NCBI GenBank assembly: GCA_947470895.1
Contig: CANIVF010000021.1
Span: 1-59,854, forward strand
Direction: 5' to 3'
Source: Bacteroidota bacterium
GTDB taxonomy: Bacteria > Bacteroidota > Bacteroidia > Cytophagales > Cyclobacteriaceae
Length of the DNA: 59,854 bases
In this document: one piece after another, positions 10,353 to 19,925 of the stretch
How positions within the stretch are numbered: the stretch's first letter is position 1
How the letters are laid out: every line of letters begins with the position of its first letter
Notes under the pieces: generated by a model
The model's input: only the letters and a program-made list of their open reading frames with translations
What the model was told of the DNA's origin: nothing
The model's database searches: none
Position numbers and translations under genes: made by a program

Positions 10353-10360
10353 CAAATATA
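10353..10360 (-). promoter_or_regulatory. -7 promoter box for queD-lpxB
   Basis: TATATTTG on the minus strand matches TAnnTTTG and lies 20 nt before the queD ATG. A convincing -33 element is not seen. Confidence 0.45.
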
Positions 10361-10421
10361 CAATAGTAGAAAGTCAGGTCACAGTATCTGGTTTTATGTA
10401 AATTGCCTCAAAAAAGAGGTT

Positions 10422-11387
10422 ATGATCGTTGTTACAGGCGCAGCCGGTTTTATAGGTAGTTATTTAATCCACAGACTCAATCAGGATAATTTCAATGCCA
10501 TTATTGCTGTCGATAAATTCGATAACGAGGAGAAAAATAAAAACCTAGTTGGGCTGAAGATAAAAGAGAAAGTAGATCGCGATCAGTTTCTGGGTTGGCT
10601 TGATCACAATTATGAAACCATCGAATTCATCGTTCACATTGGTGCCCGCACGGATACAGCTGAATTTGATATAGCGTTGCTCAACAAACTAAACACCCAA
10701 AATACAAAAGATATCTGGGCGCGTTGTTGCCAATATCAGATTCCGTTAATTTATGCATCATCCGCAGCCACATACGGTCTTGGTGAAAATGGATACGATG
10801 ATGATGAATCGAAAATTAATTTGCTCAAACCACTAAATCCATATGGTCAGTCAAAACAAGATTTCGATGTTTGGGCTCTGGCACAAAAAGAAAAACCATT
10901 TTTTTGGGTAGGATTGAAATTCTTCAACGTGTACGGTCCCAATGAATATCACAAAGGTCGCATGGCTTCGGTGATCTGGCATGCCTATAACCAAATCATG
11001 AAGACAGGCAAAATGAAGTTATTCAAATCGCATCACACAGAGTTTAAAGATGGTGAGCAAATGCGTGACTTTGTTTATGTGAAAGATGTTGCCGAAGTAT
11101 GTATGTTCTTCGTGAATCATAGGAAGAACTCCGGTGTTTATAATTTAGGATCTGGAAAGGCGCGAACTTTTGTCGATTTAACAAAAGCCGTATTTAAAGC
11201 TCTTAACAAAAAAGAAGAAATAGAGTTTATTGATACACCAGCCGACATTCGAGAAAAATATCAGTATTTTACAGAGGCTAATATGGAAAAGCTACAAAAG
11301 ATTGGATACTCCCAATCTTTTACCACCCTGGAGGAAGGAGTAAATGATTACGTGAAGAATTTTCTTATTACTTATTCAAAAATTTAA
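10422..11387 (+). CDS. hldD: ADP-L-glycero-D-manno-heptose 6-epimerase
   Basis: Extended-SDR epimerase that makes ADP-L-glycero-beta-D-manno-heptose for the LPS inner core. The 321-aa protein has the NADP-binding GAAGFIG at 6-12, Ser114 in YASSAATYG and the catalytic Y141-x3-K145. KFFNVYGPNEYHKGRMASV is the HldD-type substrate region, which separates it from GalE-like epimerases. It is monocistronic, convergent with the PorE-like gene and divergent from queD. Confidence 0.94.
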   Translation: MIVVTGAAGFIGSYLIHRLNQDNFNAIIAVDKFDNEEKNKNLVGLKIKEKVDRDQFLGWLDHNYETIEFIVHIGARTDTAEFDIALLNKLNTQNTKDIWARCCQYQIPLIYASSAATYGLGENGYDDDESKINLLKPLNPYGQSKQDFDVWALAQKEKPFFWVGLKFFNVYGPNEYHKGRMASVIWHAYNQIMKTGKMKLFKSHHTEFKDGEQMRDFVYVKDVAEVCMFFVNHRKNSGVYNLGSGKARTFVDLTKAVFKALNKKEEIEFIDTPADIREKYQYFTEANMEKLQKIGYSQSFTTLEEGVNDYVKNFLITYSKI

Positions 11388-11419
11388 GTACCTCAATAAA
11401 ATCCAACTCTGTTTTTCTA

Positions 11420-13315
11420 CTATAATATTCTGAATTCAATCCTTCTGTTAAGTTTACGATTCTCTTCAGAAACATTGGGCTTGATTGGTTTTTGCGCTCC
11501 ATAACCCTTCTGAGAAATACGTAAAGGATTTATACCATGTTTTTTTAAATATTCTCCAACCGAACCTGCTCTTTTTAATGATAGCTGTTGGTTGCGAGAT
11601 TCAGAGCCCGAATTATCGGTATGGCCAATGATTTCTATTTTTACAGATTCATTCATTTCCAAAAATTTAATAATCTCATTTAACTCGGTAAGTGATTGTT
11701 GCTTCAATTCATAGTGATCAACATCAAAAAACAGGTTGTTAAGTATAACCGATGCCTCTTTCTCCATGGGCAACAATGAAACATCGTGTATTACAGGTTT
11801 AATATCTTCGGATTGAAGATAATTAAAGTGTAAACTTTGAAAGAGATACATCGCTCGAGAAACATATAATGCATATTCGGCACCATCTGGCAATACCATG
11901 AGATATTGTCCTGTTACTGAATCTGATTCCACGGCTGATATTCTTTGATTGTGTTGGATATCAAAAAGTTCAATGTGTGCTCTTAATGGATTTTTACTTT
12001 TAGCATCGATCACTTTGCCTTTTAAAACATTCCCTTTATTACTTATTATTAAATTTACAGGCAGCTGTATTTTATAAAGCCGGCTCCGGTTTTTACCTTC
12101 CTCTTTAGAATAGTATGCCGTAGTTCCATCGGTAGTCACAATAAACGAGTATTGATCCCGATAATCATTTAATGGCTTTCCCATATTACCAGGAGATGCC
12201 CAGGCCCCTTCCTTCTTACTTGCCATGTATATATCGTAGCCACCATAACCCGGATGACCATTTGATACAATATAAATCGTTTGATTGTTGACGTGTATGT
12301 AAGGCGATATTTCGTCAAAGGGAGTATTGATCGGTGCACCGAGATTGACGGCTTTTGCCCAACCTGTTTCTGACAATTGTGAATACCAGATATCATATCC
12401 GCCACGCCCACCAGGACGATCGGAAACAAAATAGAGTTCGCTTCCATCAGCGGAGAGTGATGGTTGTGCATCCCAGGAAGGAGTGTTAACTGTAGCTCCT
12501 AAACTTTTTGGAACAGACCAAACATTACCAGTCCTTCTGCTCTCAAACAGATCGCAACCACGCTCACCACACACGGTAAAAATTAAATGCCTACCATCGG
12601 CAGAAATCGTAGATGCCCCTTCACGTCTGATCGTATTTATATTATCAGATAGTGAAACAGGCCTATTCCACGAATCATCTGCATTCTTTGTTGAAACAAC
12701 AAGGTCTTCATTTTCATTTCGTGCCCCACCAAAACGTGCCGTAAAAATCAATTGAGATTGATCGGCCGTTACTGTAGGAAAATATTGCATAGGAAATGTA
12801 TTGACTGTATCGCTCAGCACAGTAATTCTGTAATCGAATACATCCTGATCATGAGCCATTGCAAATTCGGCTTGCCCTTTCCAGAGGGTTGACTGAACAA
12901 TCCTCTTCTGATCTGCCTTTTCTAGGGCAAGAAATTTTATGGAATAGTCGATCGTATTTTTATAATGACCAAGTTTCAATTCAGTTTGAGCTAATTCATA
13001 AAGATAAATTTTGCTCCGCGATGCACTCTGCGCTAGCGTAAGTCCTTGTTCGAAATACTGAATTGCCAAAGGTAGTTTATCCTGCACGCCATAGATTTGC
13101 GCTAGTCTGAAATATGCCTCGTCAAATTTCTTGTCCTTTTCAATGGCCTCTTGTAGTAATTGAATGGCTTTGTCATACTCGCCTCGCACACGAAAATTAT
13201 CGGATTCCGTATAAAGCTCAACTGCTTTTTTGTTTTTGGTGCTTAAGGTTTGACCATCTGCCATACAAACCACGGTCATTAAAAAAATCAACAAGACAAA
13301 CTTTAACTTATCCAT
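11420..13315 (-). CDS. PorE-like envelope protein: TPR, PD40 propeller, CRD and OmpA domains
   Basis: A 631-aa exported protein with a signal peptide ending near residue 21 (hydrophobic VLLIFLMTVV). TPR-like helices (about 28-150) are followed by PD40/WD40-like repeats (about 170-410, recurring SADG...LIF/LYF and RPGGRGGYDI motifs), a carboxypeptidase-regulatory-like beta domain (about 430-505) and a C-terminal OmpA domain with GHTDNSG and NRKLNRRIEF peptidoglycan-binding residues. This is the domain order described for PorE of the type IX secretion system, which tethers the machine to peptidoglycan. Paralogues with the same order are common, so the T9SS role is inferred. A second copy is at 37950-39962. 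Confidence 0.85.
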   Translation of the reverse strand: MDKLKFVLLIFLMTVVCMADGQTLSTKNKKAVELYTESDNFRVRGEYDKAIQLLQEAIEKDKKFDEAYFRLAQIYGVQDKLPLAIQYFEQGLTLAQSASRSKIYLYELAQTELKLGHYKNTIDYSIKFLALEKADQKRIVQSTLWKGQAEFAMAHDQDVFDYRITVLSDTVNTFPMQYFPTVTADQSQLIFTARFGGARNENEDLVVSTKNADDSWNRPVSLSDNINTIRREGASTISADGRHLIFTVCGERGCDLFESRRTGNVWSVPKSLGATVNTPSWDAQPSLSADGSELYFVSDRPGGRGGYDIWYSQLSETGWAKAVNLGAPINTPFDEISPYIHVNNQTIYIVSNGHPGYGGYDIYMASKKEGAWASPGNMGKPLNDYRDQYSFIVTTDGTTAYYSKEEGKNRSRLYKIQLPVNLIISNKGNVLKGKVIDAKSKNPLRAHIELFDIQHNQRISAVESDSVTGQYLMVLPDGAEYALYVSRAMYLFQSLHFNYLQSEDIKPVIHDVSLLPMEKEASVILNNLFFDVDHYELKQQSLTELNEIIKFLEMNESVKIEIIGHTDNSGSESRNQQLSLKRAGSVGEYLKKHGINPLRISQKGYGAQKPIKPNVSEENRKLNRRIEFRIL

Positions 13316-13374
13316 AAAGCAAGTTACTAAAGATTATAACCTCAAAACGACAAAAAGAAATGGTTGTTATGCAA

Positions 13375-13968
13375 TTATTTGATTGATTCGATGGATATTT
13401 CCTCGCCCTCCATGCCCAACATTGCATTGATCAACTTACAGGATTGGTACTGCCAGTAATTATCGATGGTAATGTCTGCTGCCAGAATCCTGCCTTCATC
13501 AAGTAAAGATTGACGCATAGTACCTTTCAATAAAAAATGATGAGGAGTGTACCAAATACCATCTTTCTTGAAAATAATATTCGCATAATAGGTATCGGTA
13601 ATGAAACCATTCTTTACAATCAAAATATCATCAGCATCTCCTCGCTGTTGGTAAAGGTGGTGCAACGAAGAACGATCCTGAATTTTATGATCATACGAAA
13701 TCGTGTTACTATACATGAGTTTCAACGACCTTACGGTATTAGCTACATAGGGAACAAATTCAGTCTTCTGGATTTCCGTGTCATAAATAATCCTGATTTT
13801 GAACAAACCTTCGGCAGGAATATTCATTCCGGAAAGGTGAGTGAACAACTCAACAAGAATCTCTTTTTTAAAGAAATAACGAGTAGATTCCTTCATCCTC
13901 GCTTCATGGTACGAGAGGTTGCGAAACACTCCATCGCTTAAATATATAGACTCAAGCAATGGGAACAT
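13375..13968 (-). CDS. pabC: Aminodeoxychorismate lyase-like class IV aminotransferase
   Basis: PLP enzyme of fold type IV, probably releasing 4-aminobenzoate and pyruvate from aminodeoxychorismate for folate synthesis. The 197-aa protein has a conserved KIRI(I)YD block with the likely PLP lysine, and the C-terminal HHFLLKGTMRQSLLD matches the G-T-x-R-x motif of the family. It is short for PabC (usually about 250 aa). The ATG at 13968 was chosen because upstream residues in this frame are antisense-like and unrelated; it overlaps the pabB end by 17 nt, so the genes are probably coupled. Specificity is taken from the context. Confidence 0.82.
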   Translation of the reverse strand: MFPLLESIYLSDGVFRNLSYHEARMKESTRYFFKKEILVELFTHLSGMNIPAEGLFKIRIIYDTEIQKTEFVPYVANTVRSLKLMYSNTISYDHKIQDRSSLHHLYQQRGDADDILIVKNGFITDTYYANIIFKKDGIWYTPHHFLLKGTMRQSLLDEGRILAADITIDNYWQYQSCKLINAMLGMEGEEISIESIK

Positions 13969-14923
13969 AGATCTTTTGAATTGCTTCCTCATATTCCTCC
14001 TCGGCACTACTTTGCGCGGTAATACCACCGCCACTTCTAAAATACGTGCTATTGCCTTTCTGTTCAATAAATCGAATGGCAACACCACTATCGAGATTCT
14101 CACCATCAAAATAGCCAAATACTCCTGTGTAATATCCACGCTCCTCTCCTTCTGCCTCTTGAATGATCTGACATGTTCTTTTCTTGGGCGCACCACTGAC
14201 TGAACCTGCCGGCAATAATGCAAACAGAATATTACCCAATTGTGAGTGAAACTCATCAGGCAAATCGCCCACAATCTCTGAACTTACCTGAAGCAATTTT
14301 TTATCATGTGTTATGATCTCCTCCACATAACGGAACTTTGAAATTTTTACATGTGATGCTATCTGATTTAAATCATTCCGAATTAAATCAACAATGGTGA
14401 TGTGTTCGGCCAGTTCTTTCTTATTCGACAAAATAATGTCATATGCATTTTCTATGGATGCATCAATGGTTCCCTTCATGGGGTAGGAATATATTTTCTG
14501 ATCTCTGATTTGAATGAATATTTCCGGGGAGAAAAAAAGAAAATGATTCTTCAGCCAGCATTTATATTTCGCTTCACTCCAATAAAATAAATCTTGCAGC
14601 GAATAATCTAAATCGATCTCCGATTTAATGGTAAGGTTAACCAGAAACGAGTCACCCCGCGATAAGTGTTGATAAACCTTATTGAATTTAGTCTCATATT
14701 CCTGCAGTGTTATTGGGTTCTTTTTTAGGCGTATGTCTCCATTAACCTGATACTGATTGGAAGCATTTGTAAATCCATTCAACGAAAACATCATCTTTTC
14801 AATATCGACCTGATCGATCGTCCAGGCCATGGGTTTCTTCCATTCAAAATCAATCAAAAACAAAAAAGGGACTTTATGCTGTCCCCATGTATTCAATTGG
14901 TGTACGAAATCCTCTACCCGCAT
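13952..14923 (-). CDS. pabB: Aminodeoxychorismate synthase component I
   Basis: Chorismate-binding enzyme that aminates chorismate to 4-amino-4-deoxychorismate. The 323-aa protein is the catalytic half only. It shows the family motifs FSPEIF, PMKGTID, HITIVDLIRNDL and the LPAGSVSGAPKKRT block, with FRSGGGITAQS near the C-terminus. PMKGT rather than PIAGT favours PabB over anthranilate synthase TrpE. The glutamine amidotransferase partner PabA is not in the window. It lies 8 nt after queE and overlaps pabC, in a four-gene operon with folD. Confidence 0.93.
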   Translation of the reverse strand: MRVEDFVHQLNTWGQHKVPFLFLIDFEWKKPMAWTIDQVDIEKMMFSLNGFTNASNQYQVNGDIRLKKNPITLQEYETKFNKVYQHLSRGDSFLVNLTIKSEIDLDYSLQDLFYWSEAKYKCWLKNHFLFFSPEIFIQIRDQKIYSYPMKGTIDASIENAYDIILSNKKELAEHITIVDLIRNDLNQIASHVKISKFRYVEEIITHDKKLLQVSSEIVGDLPDEFHSQLGNILFALLPAGSVSGAPKKRTCQIIQEAEGEERGYYTGVFGYFDGENLDSGVAIRFIEQKGNSTYFRSGGGITAQSSAEEEYEEAIQKIYVPIA

Positions 14924-14931
14924 AAACTAAC

Positions 14932-15555
14932 TTATGGGATGTCCATATACTTGTGAACTTGCAACGAAATCTTCCACTGCGGATATTTCTTTACGTACTC
15001 AATAATCAATGGTAAAATTTCTTTTTCCTTCGACCATTCCGGTTGCAGAAATAATTCGCATCCTTGTTTTACTTGTTTAGCAAAATCTTCAGCCCAAGCA
15101 AAATCACTCTTGTGAAAGATGACTACTTTCAGTTCATCCGCTATTTCTGGAACAGATGCTTGAGGTGGTCTAAATTTTTTGGGTGAGAAACAAACCCAAT
15201 CCCATTGGCCTGTGATCGGATATGCACCAGATGTTTCGATATGCGTTCGTAAGCCTGCTTGCTTCAATTCATTCGTAAGTATGGAAAGATTATGCATAGT
15301 TGGCTCTCCGCCCGTTACCACAACAATTCTACTTCCGCTGGCTTGTGCCTTCGCAACAATCTCGTTTATTTCGACCTTAGGGTAAGCCTCTGCATCCCAG
15401 GAATCTTTTACATCGCACCAGACACAACGCACTTCACATCCGCCCAAGCGAATAAAGTAAGCCGCGCTGCCTTGATAAAATCCTTCTCCCTGAATGGTGT
15501 AGAAGTGTTCCATCAATGGTAGCGAATTCAAAATTTTAGATTCCAAATTCAACAT
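14932..15555 (-). CDS. queE: 7-carboxy-7-deazaguanine synthase (radical SAM)
   Basis: Radical SAM enzyme that contracts 6-carboxytetrahydropterin to 7-carboxy-7-deazaguanine for queuosine synthesis. The 207-aa protein has the SAM-cluster motif CxxxCxxC at Cys40, Cys44 and Cys47, preceded by GEGFYQGSAAYFIRLGG, and TGGEPT near 81. The family length and a substrate-side TSGA motif fit QueE. Its ATG follows the folD stop with no intervening base and pabB begins 8 nt later, so it is embedded in a folate operon. Confidence 0.94.
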   Translation of the reverse strand: MLNLESKILNSLPLMEHFYTIQGEGFYQGSAAYFIRLGGCEVRCVWCDVKDSWDAEAYPKVEINEIVAKAQASGSRIVVVTGGEPTMHNLSILTNELKQAGLRTHIETSGAYPITGQWDWVCFSPKKFRPPQASVPEIADELKVVIFHKSDFAWAEDFAKQVKQGCELFLQPEWSKEKEILPLIIEYVKKYPQWKISLQVHKYMDIP

Positions 15556-16443
15556 TTATGGGTTACGTAATTCAGTTGCGCGAAGTGTATTCAATAACAA
15601 CGAAGCAATGGTCATCGGACCCACGCCACCAGGAACCGGAGTGATGTAGGACGTTTTCGGTGCAACTTCTTTAAACTCCACATCACCTTTCAATGCAAAA
15701 CCACTTTTATATTGTGGGCCTTCAACACGAGTCGTGCCTACATCAATTACTACAGCTCCTTCCTTCACCATATCTGCAGTAATTAAACCTGGCTTACCAA
15801 CGGCAGTAATTAAAATATCCGCATGACGGGTAAACATGCCAAGATCTTTGGTGAACTTATGACAAATGGTAACCGTAGCTTTTCCTTCTTCTACCAACAT
15901 CATGCTTAACGGAGCACCCACTAAACGACTTGCTCCTACTACCACACAATTCTTTCCTTCTGTCGGGATGTTGTAACGCTTTAACAATTCCATCACACCA
16001 AACGGTGTAGCAGGAAGCAATAAAGGATTTTTTGAAACAATGCTTCCAAAGTTGCGATTGGTAAAGCCATCCACATCCTTGTCGGGTCTGATCTTTTCAG
16101 TAATGCGCTCCACAGAGATGTTGAGCGGTAAAGGTAACTGCACGATAAAGCCGTCCACATCTTCATCTCGATTAACCTGATCGATGTGCTTCATCAACTT
16201 ATCTTCGCTAATGGTATCCGCAAAGCGCATCATCGTGTAATGAAACCCAACTTCCTTGCACGCTTTTACTTTATGATCCACATACGTTTGACTAGCGCCA
16301 TCGTCACCAACCAAGATAATAGCGAGGTGTGGCACTTTCTTTCCTTCTTGTTTGCGCATGGCAACTTTTTCGGAAATTTCTTTCTTAATATCTTGCGATA
16401 TCTTACGGCCATCGATGATGGTATACGTTTGTGTTTCAGTCAT
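15556..16443 (-). CDS. folD: Bifunctional methylenetetrahydrofolate dehydrogenase/cyclohydrolase
   Basis: Interconverts 5,10-methylene-THF, 5,10-methenyl-THF and 10-formyl-THF in the one-carbon pathway. The chain has the YVDHKVKACKEVG motif with the catalytic Lys, QLPLPLN, KDVDGFTNRN and the NADP-binding VVVGASRLVGAPL, and ends with PVPGGVGPMTIA, all FolD signatures. I prefer the ATG at 16443 (TETQTYTIIDGR next) because FolD chains normally begin just before the IIDG motif; an in-frame ATG at 16497 would add 18 residues. The stop abuts the queE start. It is the first gene of folD-queE-pabB-pabC. Confidence 0.95.
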   Translation of the reverse strand: MTETQTYTIIDGRKISQDIKKEISEKVAMRKQEGKKVPHLAIILVGDDGASQTYVDHKVKACKEVGFHYTMMRFADTISEDKLMKHIDQVNRDEDVDGFIVQLPLPLNISVERITEKIRPDKDVDGFTNRNFGSIVSKNPLLLPATPFGVMELLKRYNIPTEGKNCVVVGASRLVGAPLSMMLVEEGKATVTICHKFTKDLGMFTRHADILITAVGKPGLITADMVKEGAVVIDVGTTRVEGPQYKSGFALKGDVEFKEVAPKTSYITPVPGGVGPMTIASLLLNTLRATELRNP

Positions 16444-16586
16444 TGAATTTACTGCTTTGACGATTCCTGGCGTTTCATTCTTCTGGTTACCATCCATAAT
16501 TTGATAAACTCTCGTGCAACTTTTTTATGCAAGGCTTTTATTTCAATCCATTCCTTTCTATTCGAAATTTCGTTTGATAAAGAAGG

Positions 16587-18371
16587 TTAATCAATTTTCA
16601 ATACGGCCATAAACGCCTCTTGTGGAATTTCTACATTCCCTACTTGGCGCATGCGTTTCTTTCCTTTCTTTTGTTTCTCCAACAGTTTGCGCTTACGCGA
16701 AATATCACCACCATAACATTTTGCCAACACGTTTTTGCGAATGGCACTCAACGTTTCGCGTGCTACAATTTTTTGTCCGATGGCGGCTTGTATGACCACT
16801 TCAAACATGTGACGCGGGATAAGCTCTTTAAGTTTTTCGCACAACTTTCTGCCCCACTCCTGCGCCTTGCCACGATGAACAATTGCTGACAAGGCATCGA
16901 TCTTTTCACCATTCAACTGAACATCCAACTTCACCATGTCGCTTTCGCGCCAATCGATTAAGGTATAATCCAATGAAGCGTATCCCTTTGAAATGGTTTT
17001 CAATTTATCAAAGAAGTCAAACACAATTTCAGCCAACGGCATTTCAAACGTTAACTCGACACGATCGGAACTAAGATAATTTTGATTCTTGATGATACCG
17101 CGTCTGTCCATACACAAGCCAATGATGCCGCCTATAAATTCTGATTTAGTTATGATCTGTGCGCGAATAAAAGGTTCATTGATAAAATCAATTGTAGTAG
17201 GATCAGGCATTTCTGATGGCGCATTGATATCGAGGACTTTTCCGTTAGTTAATGTGGCTTTGAATTGCACCGAAGGAACGGTGGTGATCACCGTCATGTT
17301 AAACTCGCGCTCTAAGCGTTCCTGAATAATCTCCATGTGGAGCAGGCCGAGGAAACCGCAACGGAAACCAAAACCTAAGGCGGCCGATGTTTCTGGCTCC
17401 CACACTAACGAAGCATCGTTGAGTTGTAGCTTTTCCATCGATGCACGTAGCTCTTCAAACTCTGAAGTTTCGACCGGGTAGATACCGGCAAATACCATTG
17501 GCTTCACATCTTCAAACCCTTTGATGGCCTCACCGGGGTTGTTTACCAGAGTAATGGTATCACCTACTTTAACTTCTTTGGCTACTTTAATACCGGAGAT
17601 GAGATAACCCACATTGCCGGCACTGATCTCATTTTGTGGAAGCTTATCTAATTTCAATACACCAATTTCATCGGCACCGTATTGTTTATCAGCATTGACG
17701 AACTTAACAATATCACCTTTACGCATGGTGCCATTGAATACGCGATAGATAACTTCGATGCCGCGAAATGAATTGAATACGGAATCAAAAATCATCGCCT
17801 GAAGAGGAGCCTTGGGATCACCCTTCGGAGCTGGAACGCGTTCAATCACAGCCTTCAAAATATCTTCGATGCCTTTGCCTTCTTTTGCGCTGGCTTTCAA
17901 AACAGCACTGCGATCGCAACCAATCAATTCAACAATCTGATCCGTTACCTCTTCGGGCATAGCTGCCGGCAAATCAATTTTGTTGAGTACCGGAATAATC
18001 TCCAGGTTATGGTCTACCGCTAAATATAAATTAGAAATTGTTTGAGCCTGAATGCCCTGGGCTGCATCCACGATTAGCAAAGCACCCTCGCAGGCGGCAA
18101 TGGAACGTGATACCTCGTAGGAAAAATCAACGTGGCCGGGGGTATCAATCAGGTTGAGGATATACTCCTTGCCTTCGTATTTATAAGCCATTTGAATGGC
18201 GTGCGACTTAATTGTTATGCCTTTTTCTCGCTCCAGGTCCATGTTATCAAGCACCTGTGCCTGCATTTGGCGGCCAGTAAGTGTGCCCGTAAACTCTAAC
18301 AGGCGGTCAGCCAGTGTGCTTTTTCCGTGGTCAATATGCGCTATAATGCAAAAATTGCGGATGTTCTCCAT
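16587..18371 (-). CDS. lepA: Elongation factor 4
   Basis: Ribosome-bound translational GTPase (EF4/LepA) that can back-translocate or remodel stalled ribosomes. The protein has the G1 motif AHIDHGKST near its start, DTPGH (G3) and NKIDLP (G4), EF-G-like domains II, III and V, and the LepA-specific C-terminal domain rich in Lys/Arg ([20 protein letters not shown]). Start: ATG at 18371 (ENIRNF next) fits the family; an ATG at 18380 adds three residues. It borders the CRISPR-Cas remnant on the opposite strand. Confidence 0.96.
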   Translation of the reverse strand: MENIRNFCIIAHIDHGKSTLADRLLEFTGTLTGRQMQAQVLDNMDLEREKGITIKSHAIQMAYKYEGKEYILNLIDTPGHVDFSYEVSRSIAACEGALLIVDAAQGIQAQTISNLYLAVDHNLEIIPVLNKIDLPAAMPEEVTDQIVELIGCDRSAVLKASAKEGKGIEDILKAVIERVPAPKGDPKAPLQAMIFDSVFNSFRGIEVIYRVFNGTMRKGDIVKFVNADKQYGADEIGVLKLDKLPQNEISAGNVGYLISGIKVAKEVKVGDTITLVNNPGEAIKGFEDVKPMVFAGIYPVETSEFEELRASMEKLQLNDASLVWEPETSAALGFGFRCGFLGLLHMEIIQERLEREFNMTVITTVPSVQFKATLTNGKVLDINAPSEMPDPTTIDFINEPFIRAQIITKSEFIGGIIGLCMDRRGIIKNQNYLSSDRVELTFEMPLAEIVFDFFDKLKTISKGYASLDYTLIDWRESDMVKLDVQLNGEKIDALSAIVHRGKAQEWGRKLCEKLKELIPRHMFEVVIQAAIGQKIVARETLSAIRKNVLAKCYGGDISRKRKLLEKQKKGKKRMRQVGNVEIPQEAFMAVLKID

Positions 18372-18402
18372 TCCCGTCATTTCTTTCGATCGATTTAAAG
18401 CG

Positions 18403-18410
18403 CAAAGGTA
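18403..18410 (-). promoter_or_regulatory. -7 promoter box for lepA
   Basis: TACCTTTG on the minus strand matches TAnnTTTG and is followed by a short leader to the lepA ATG. The -33 region falls in the AT-rich bases just upstream. Its survival shows that the cas9 deletion did not reach the lepA promoter. Confidence 0.5.
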
Positions 18411-18569
18411 GGAAGAAATGAGGGTTTATAAATGGGTTTCGGTTGAGATTAAAGAATCCATAAGTCTGAAATTTGCCAAGGAAATTGCAAGCCCGTATTT
18501 CCACACGCATGGAAAATTCAGACCTCCACTAAAACCAAAAGAAACAGGGTACAACTGTAAGCGAACCGG

Positions 18570-19157
18570 TTGTCGGTTATCAAAAAGAATCGAATCCAAA
18601 AAAATTATCTTTTACTAAGTTCAGGATTCGAGACAACTATCTATACCTATGAACCAATGGGGAATAAGTTCTCAGTTGGCACAACTGGCAATAAGAAACA
18701 TAAATATGTTGAAGCTGCGAAAGGCACCAATCTTTTCTTTGCTGTTTCTCAAGATGAAAATGGAAATCGTAACTACGATACCGTTCCAATGAATATCGTG
18801 ATTGAAAGACAGAAACAAGGCCTAACTCCTGTTCCGGAAAAAAATGAAGCAGGTCATCCATTGCTTTTTTATTTATCACCTAACGACTTGGTGTACTTAC
18901 CCACAAATGAAGAACTGCCTATTACTGGAGTAATTTTCGCAAATCCCACTAACGAACAAGTTAAAAGAATTTACAAAATGGTAAGTTCCTCAGGAAATCA
19001 GTGCTTTTTCATACGACAGGACATTGCAAAATCAATTGTTTATAAGTATGAATTTTCAGCCTTAAATAAAACTGAAAAATCAATTGATGGAATTATGATA
19101 AAAGAATCTTGTATTAAATTAAAAGCCGACCGCCTAGGGAATGTAAGACCTGCTTAA
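18570..19157 (+). pseudogene. cas9: cas9 remnant (type II-C), C-terminal end only
   Basis: About 175 residues match, from memory, the C-terminal (PAM-interacting) end of large Bacteroidota type II-C Cas9 proteins: YEPMGNKFSVG, KYVEAAKGTNLFFAV, NIVIERQKQGL-PVPE, LLFYLSPNDLVY, IYKMVSSSGNQCFF and a terminal GIMIKESCIKLKADRLG. Recognisable homology begins near 18636. A Cas9 of this type is about 1,400 aa, so RuvC, HNH, the recognition lobe and the bridge helix are all missing. No stand-alone start is convincing: the frame opens at a TTG (18570) just after a stop at 18558-18560. The remnant cannot cut DNA. The natural stop codon is kept, and cas1 and cas2 follow in the usual order. Confidence 0.85.
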
Positions 19158-19161
19158 TAAA

Positions 19162-19780
19162 ATGCAACCAGATAGGTCATATCACCTCTACACCCACGCC
19201 AACGGCTTCGAGAATCTTTTCAAGTCGAATGAGAATTATCGTTATTTTTTAAAACGGTATGATCATTTTATTCCATCCGTTGCCGATACACTGGCGTGGT
19301 GCCTGATGCCCAACCATATTAATTTTCTAGCACGGATAAAAACCCAAGCAGAACCGCGCGCTGCATATTCCCTTAAGCACCCTGAAAAGGAGCTGCCGGT
19401 TGAAGAAACTCTTCAAGGGTTAGGAACCCTTGAAGAGTTTAATTCGCCAGTTCGGTCATCTTTTCAACTCCTATACCCAGGCCTTTAACAAGATGTATAA
19501 GCGAAGAGGAAGCCTCTTTATCCATTCTTTTAAACGAAAGGAAATTACCAGCGACAGCTACCTCACCAACGATATTTTCTACATTCATACCAACGCGCAA
19601 CGACATGGATTTGTAAAAAAGATTAATGATTGGCCCTGGTGTTCATTTCATGATGCGCTGGCGCAAACACCTACCAGGTTGAAACGCGAAAAAGTTATAG
19701 CATGGTTTGGTAACCGTGAAGAGTTTATCAGGTTCCATCAGCAATCGCATATAAAAGAGATGCCGGAATTTGATTTTTAA
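19162..19780 (+). pseudogene. REP-associated Y1 transposase (RAYT, IS200/IS605-like), frameshifted
   Basis: A HUH/Y1 transposase-family gene in two frames. The first (19162-19488) gives YHLYTHANGFENLF, NYRYFLKRYDHF and CLMPNHINFLARI; the second (from about 19430) gives RQFGHLFNSYTQAFNKMY, RRGSLF and YIHTNAQRHGFV with the probable catalytic Tyr. Dropping one T from the TTT at 19438-19440 restores a single frame (E-E-L-I-R-Q-F). The metal-binding HxH of the family reads His-Ile-Asn, so one ligand is lost. There are no IS ends; palindromes of its likely REP substrate lie inside and just after it. It sits between the cas9 remnant and cas1. It is inactive unless the indel is a sequencing error, and even then the His-to-Asn change remains. 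Confidence 0.85.
19406..19440. repeat. Perfect 16-bp palindrome inside the transposase
   Basis: Arms 19406-19421 and 19425-19440 are exact reverse complements (AAACTCTTCAAGGGTT and its complement) around a 3-nt loop. The arm is a close variant of the REP-like palindromes at 19801 and 20857, but with the loop at the GGGTT end. The probable frameshift base lies in its last three T residues. Confidence 0.8.
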
Positions 19781-19800
19781 TAAACCAGTTTATTAAAACA

Positions 19801-19833
19801 AACCCTTCAAGATTTTAAAACTCTTGAAGGGTT
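19801..19833. repeat. REP-like 33-bp palindrome after the transposase
   Basis: An 11-nt arm AACCCTTCAAG (19801-19811), an AT-rich centre and the complementary arm CTTGAAGGGTT (19823-19833), then TTTTAAAG. It lies 21 nt past the transposase stop, where REP elements commonly flank RAYT genes, and could also act as a terminator. Confidence 0.78.
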
Positions 19834-19925
19834 TTAAAGTAAAGAGTAGGATTGGTTTTAAGGAAAGGAAGGTTTAAAGAAAGAAAAGTTTATCGTTTCA
19901 ATCAGGAGTTTTAACAGCAAGCGAC

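Noticed and set aside
18418-18618. A 66-residue plus-strand frame upstream of the cas9 remnant
   Set aside because: No resemblance to Cas9 or any family, and it begins inside the lepA promoter region; treated as junction sequence.
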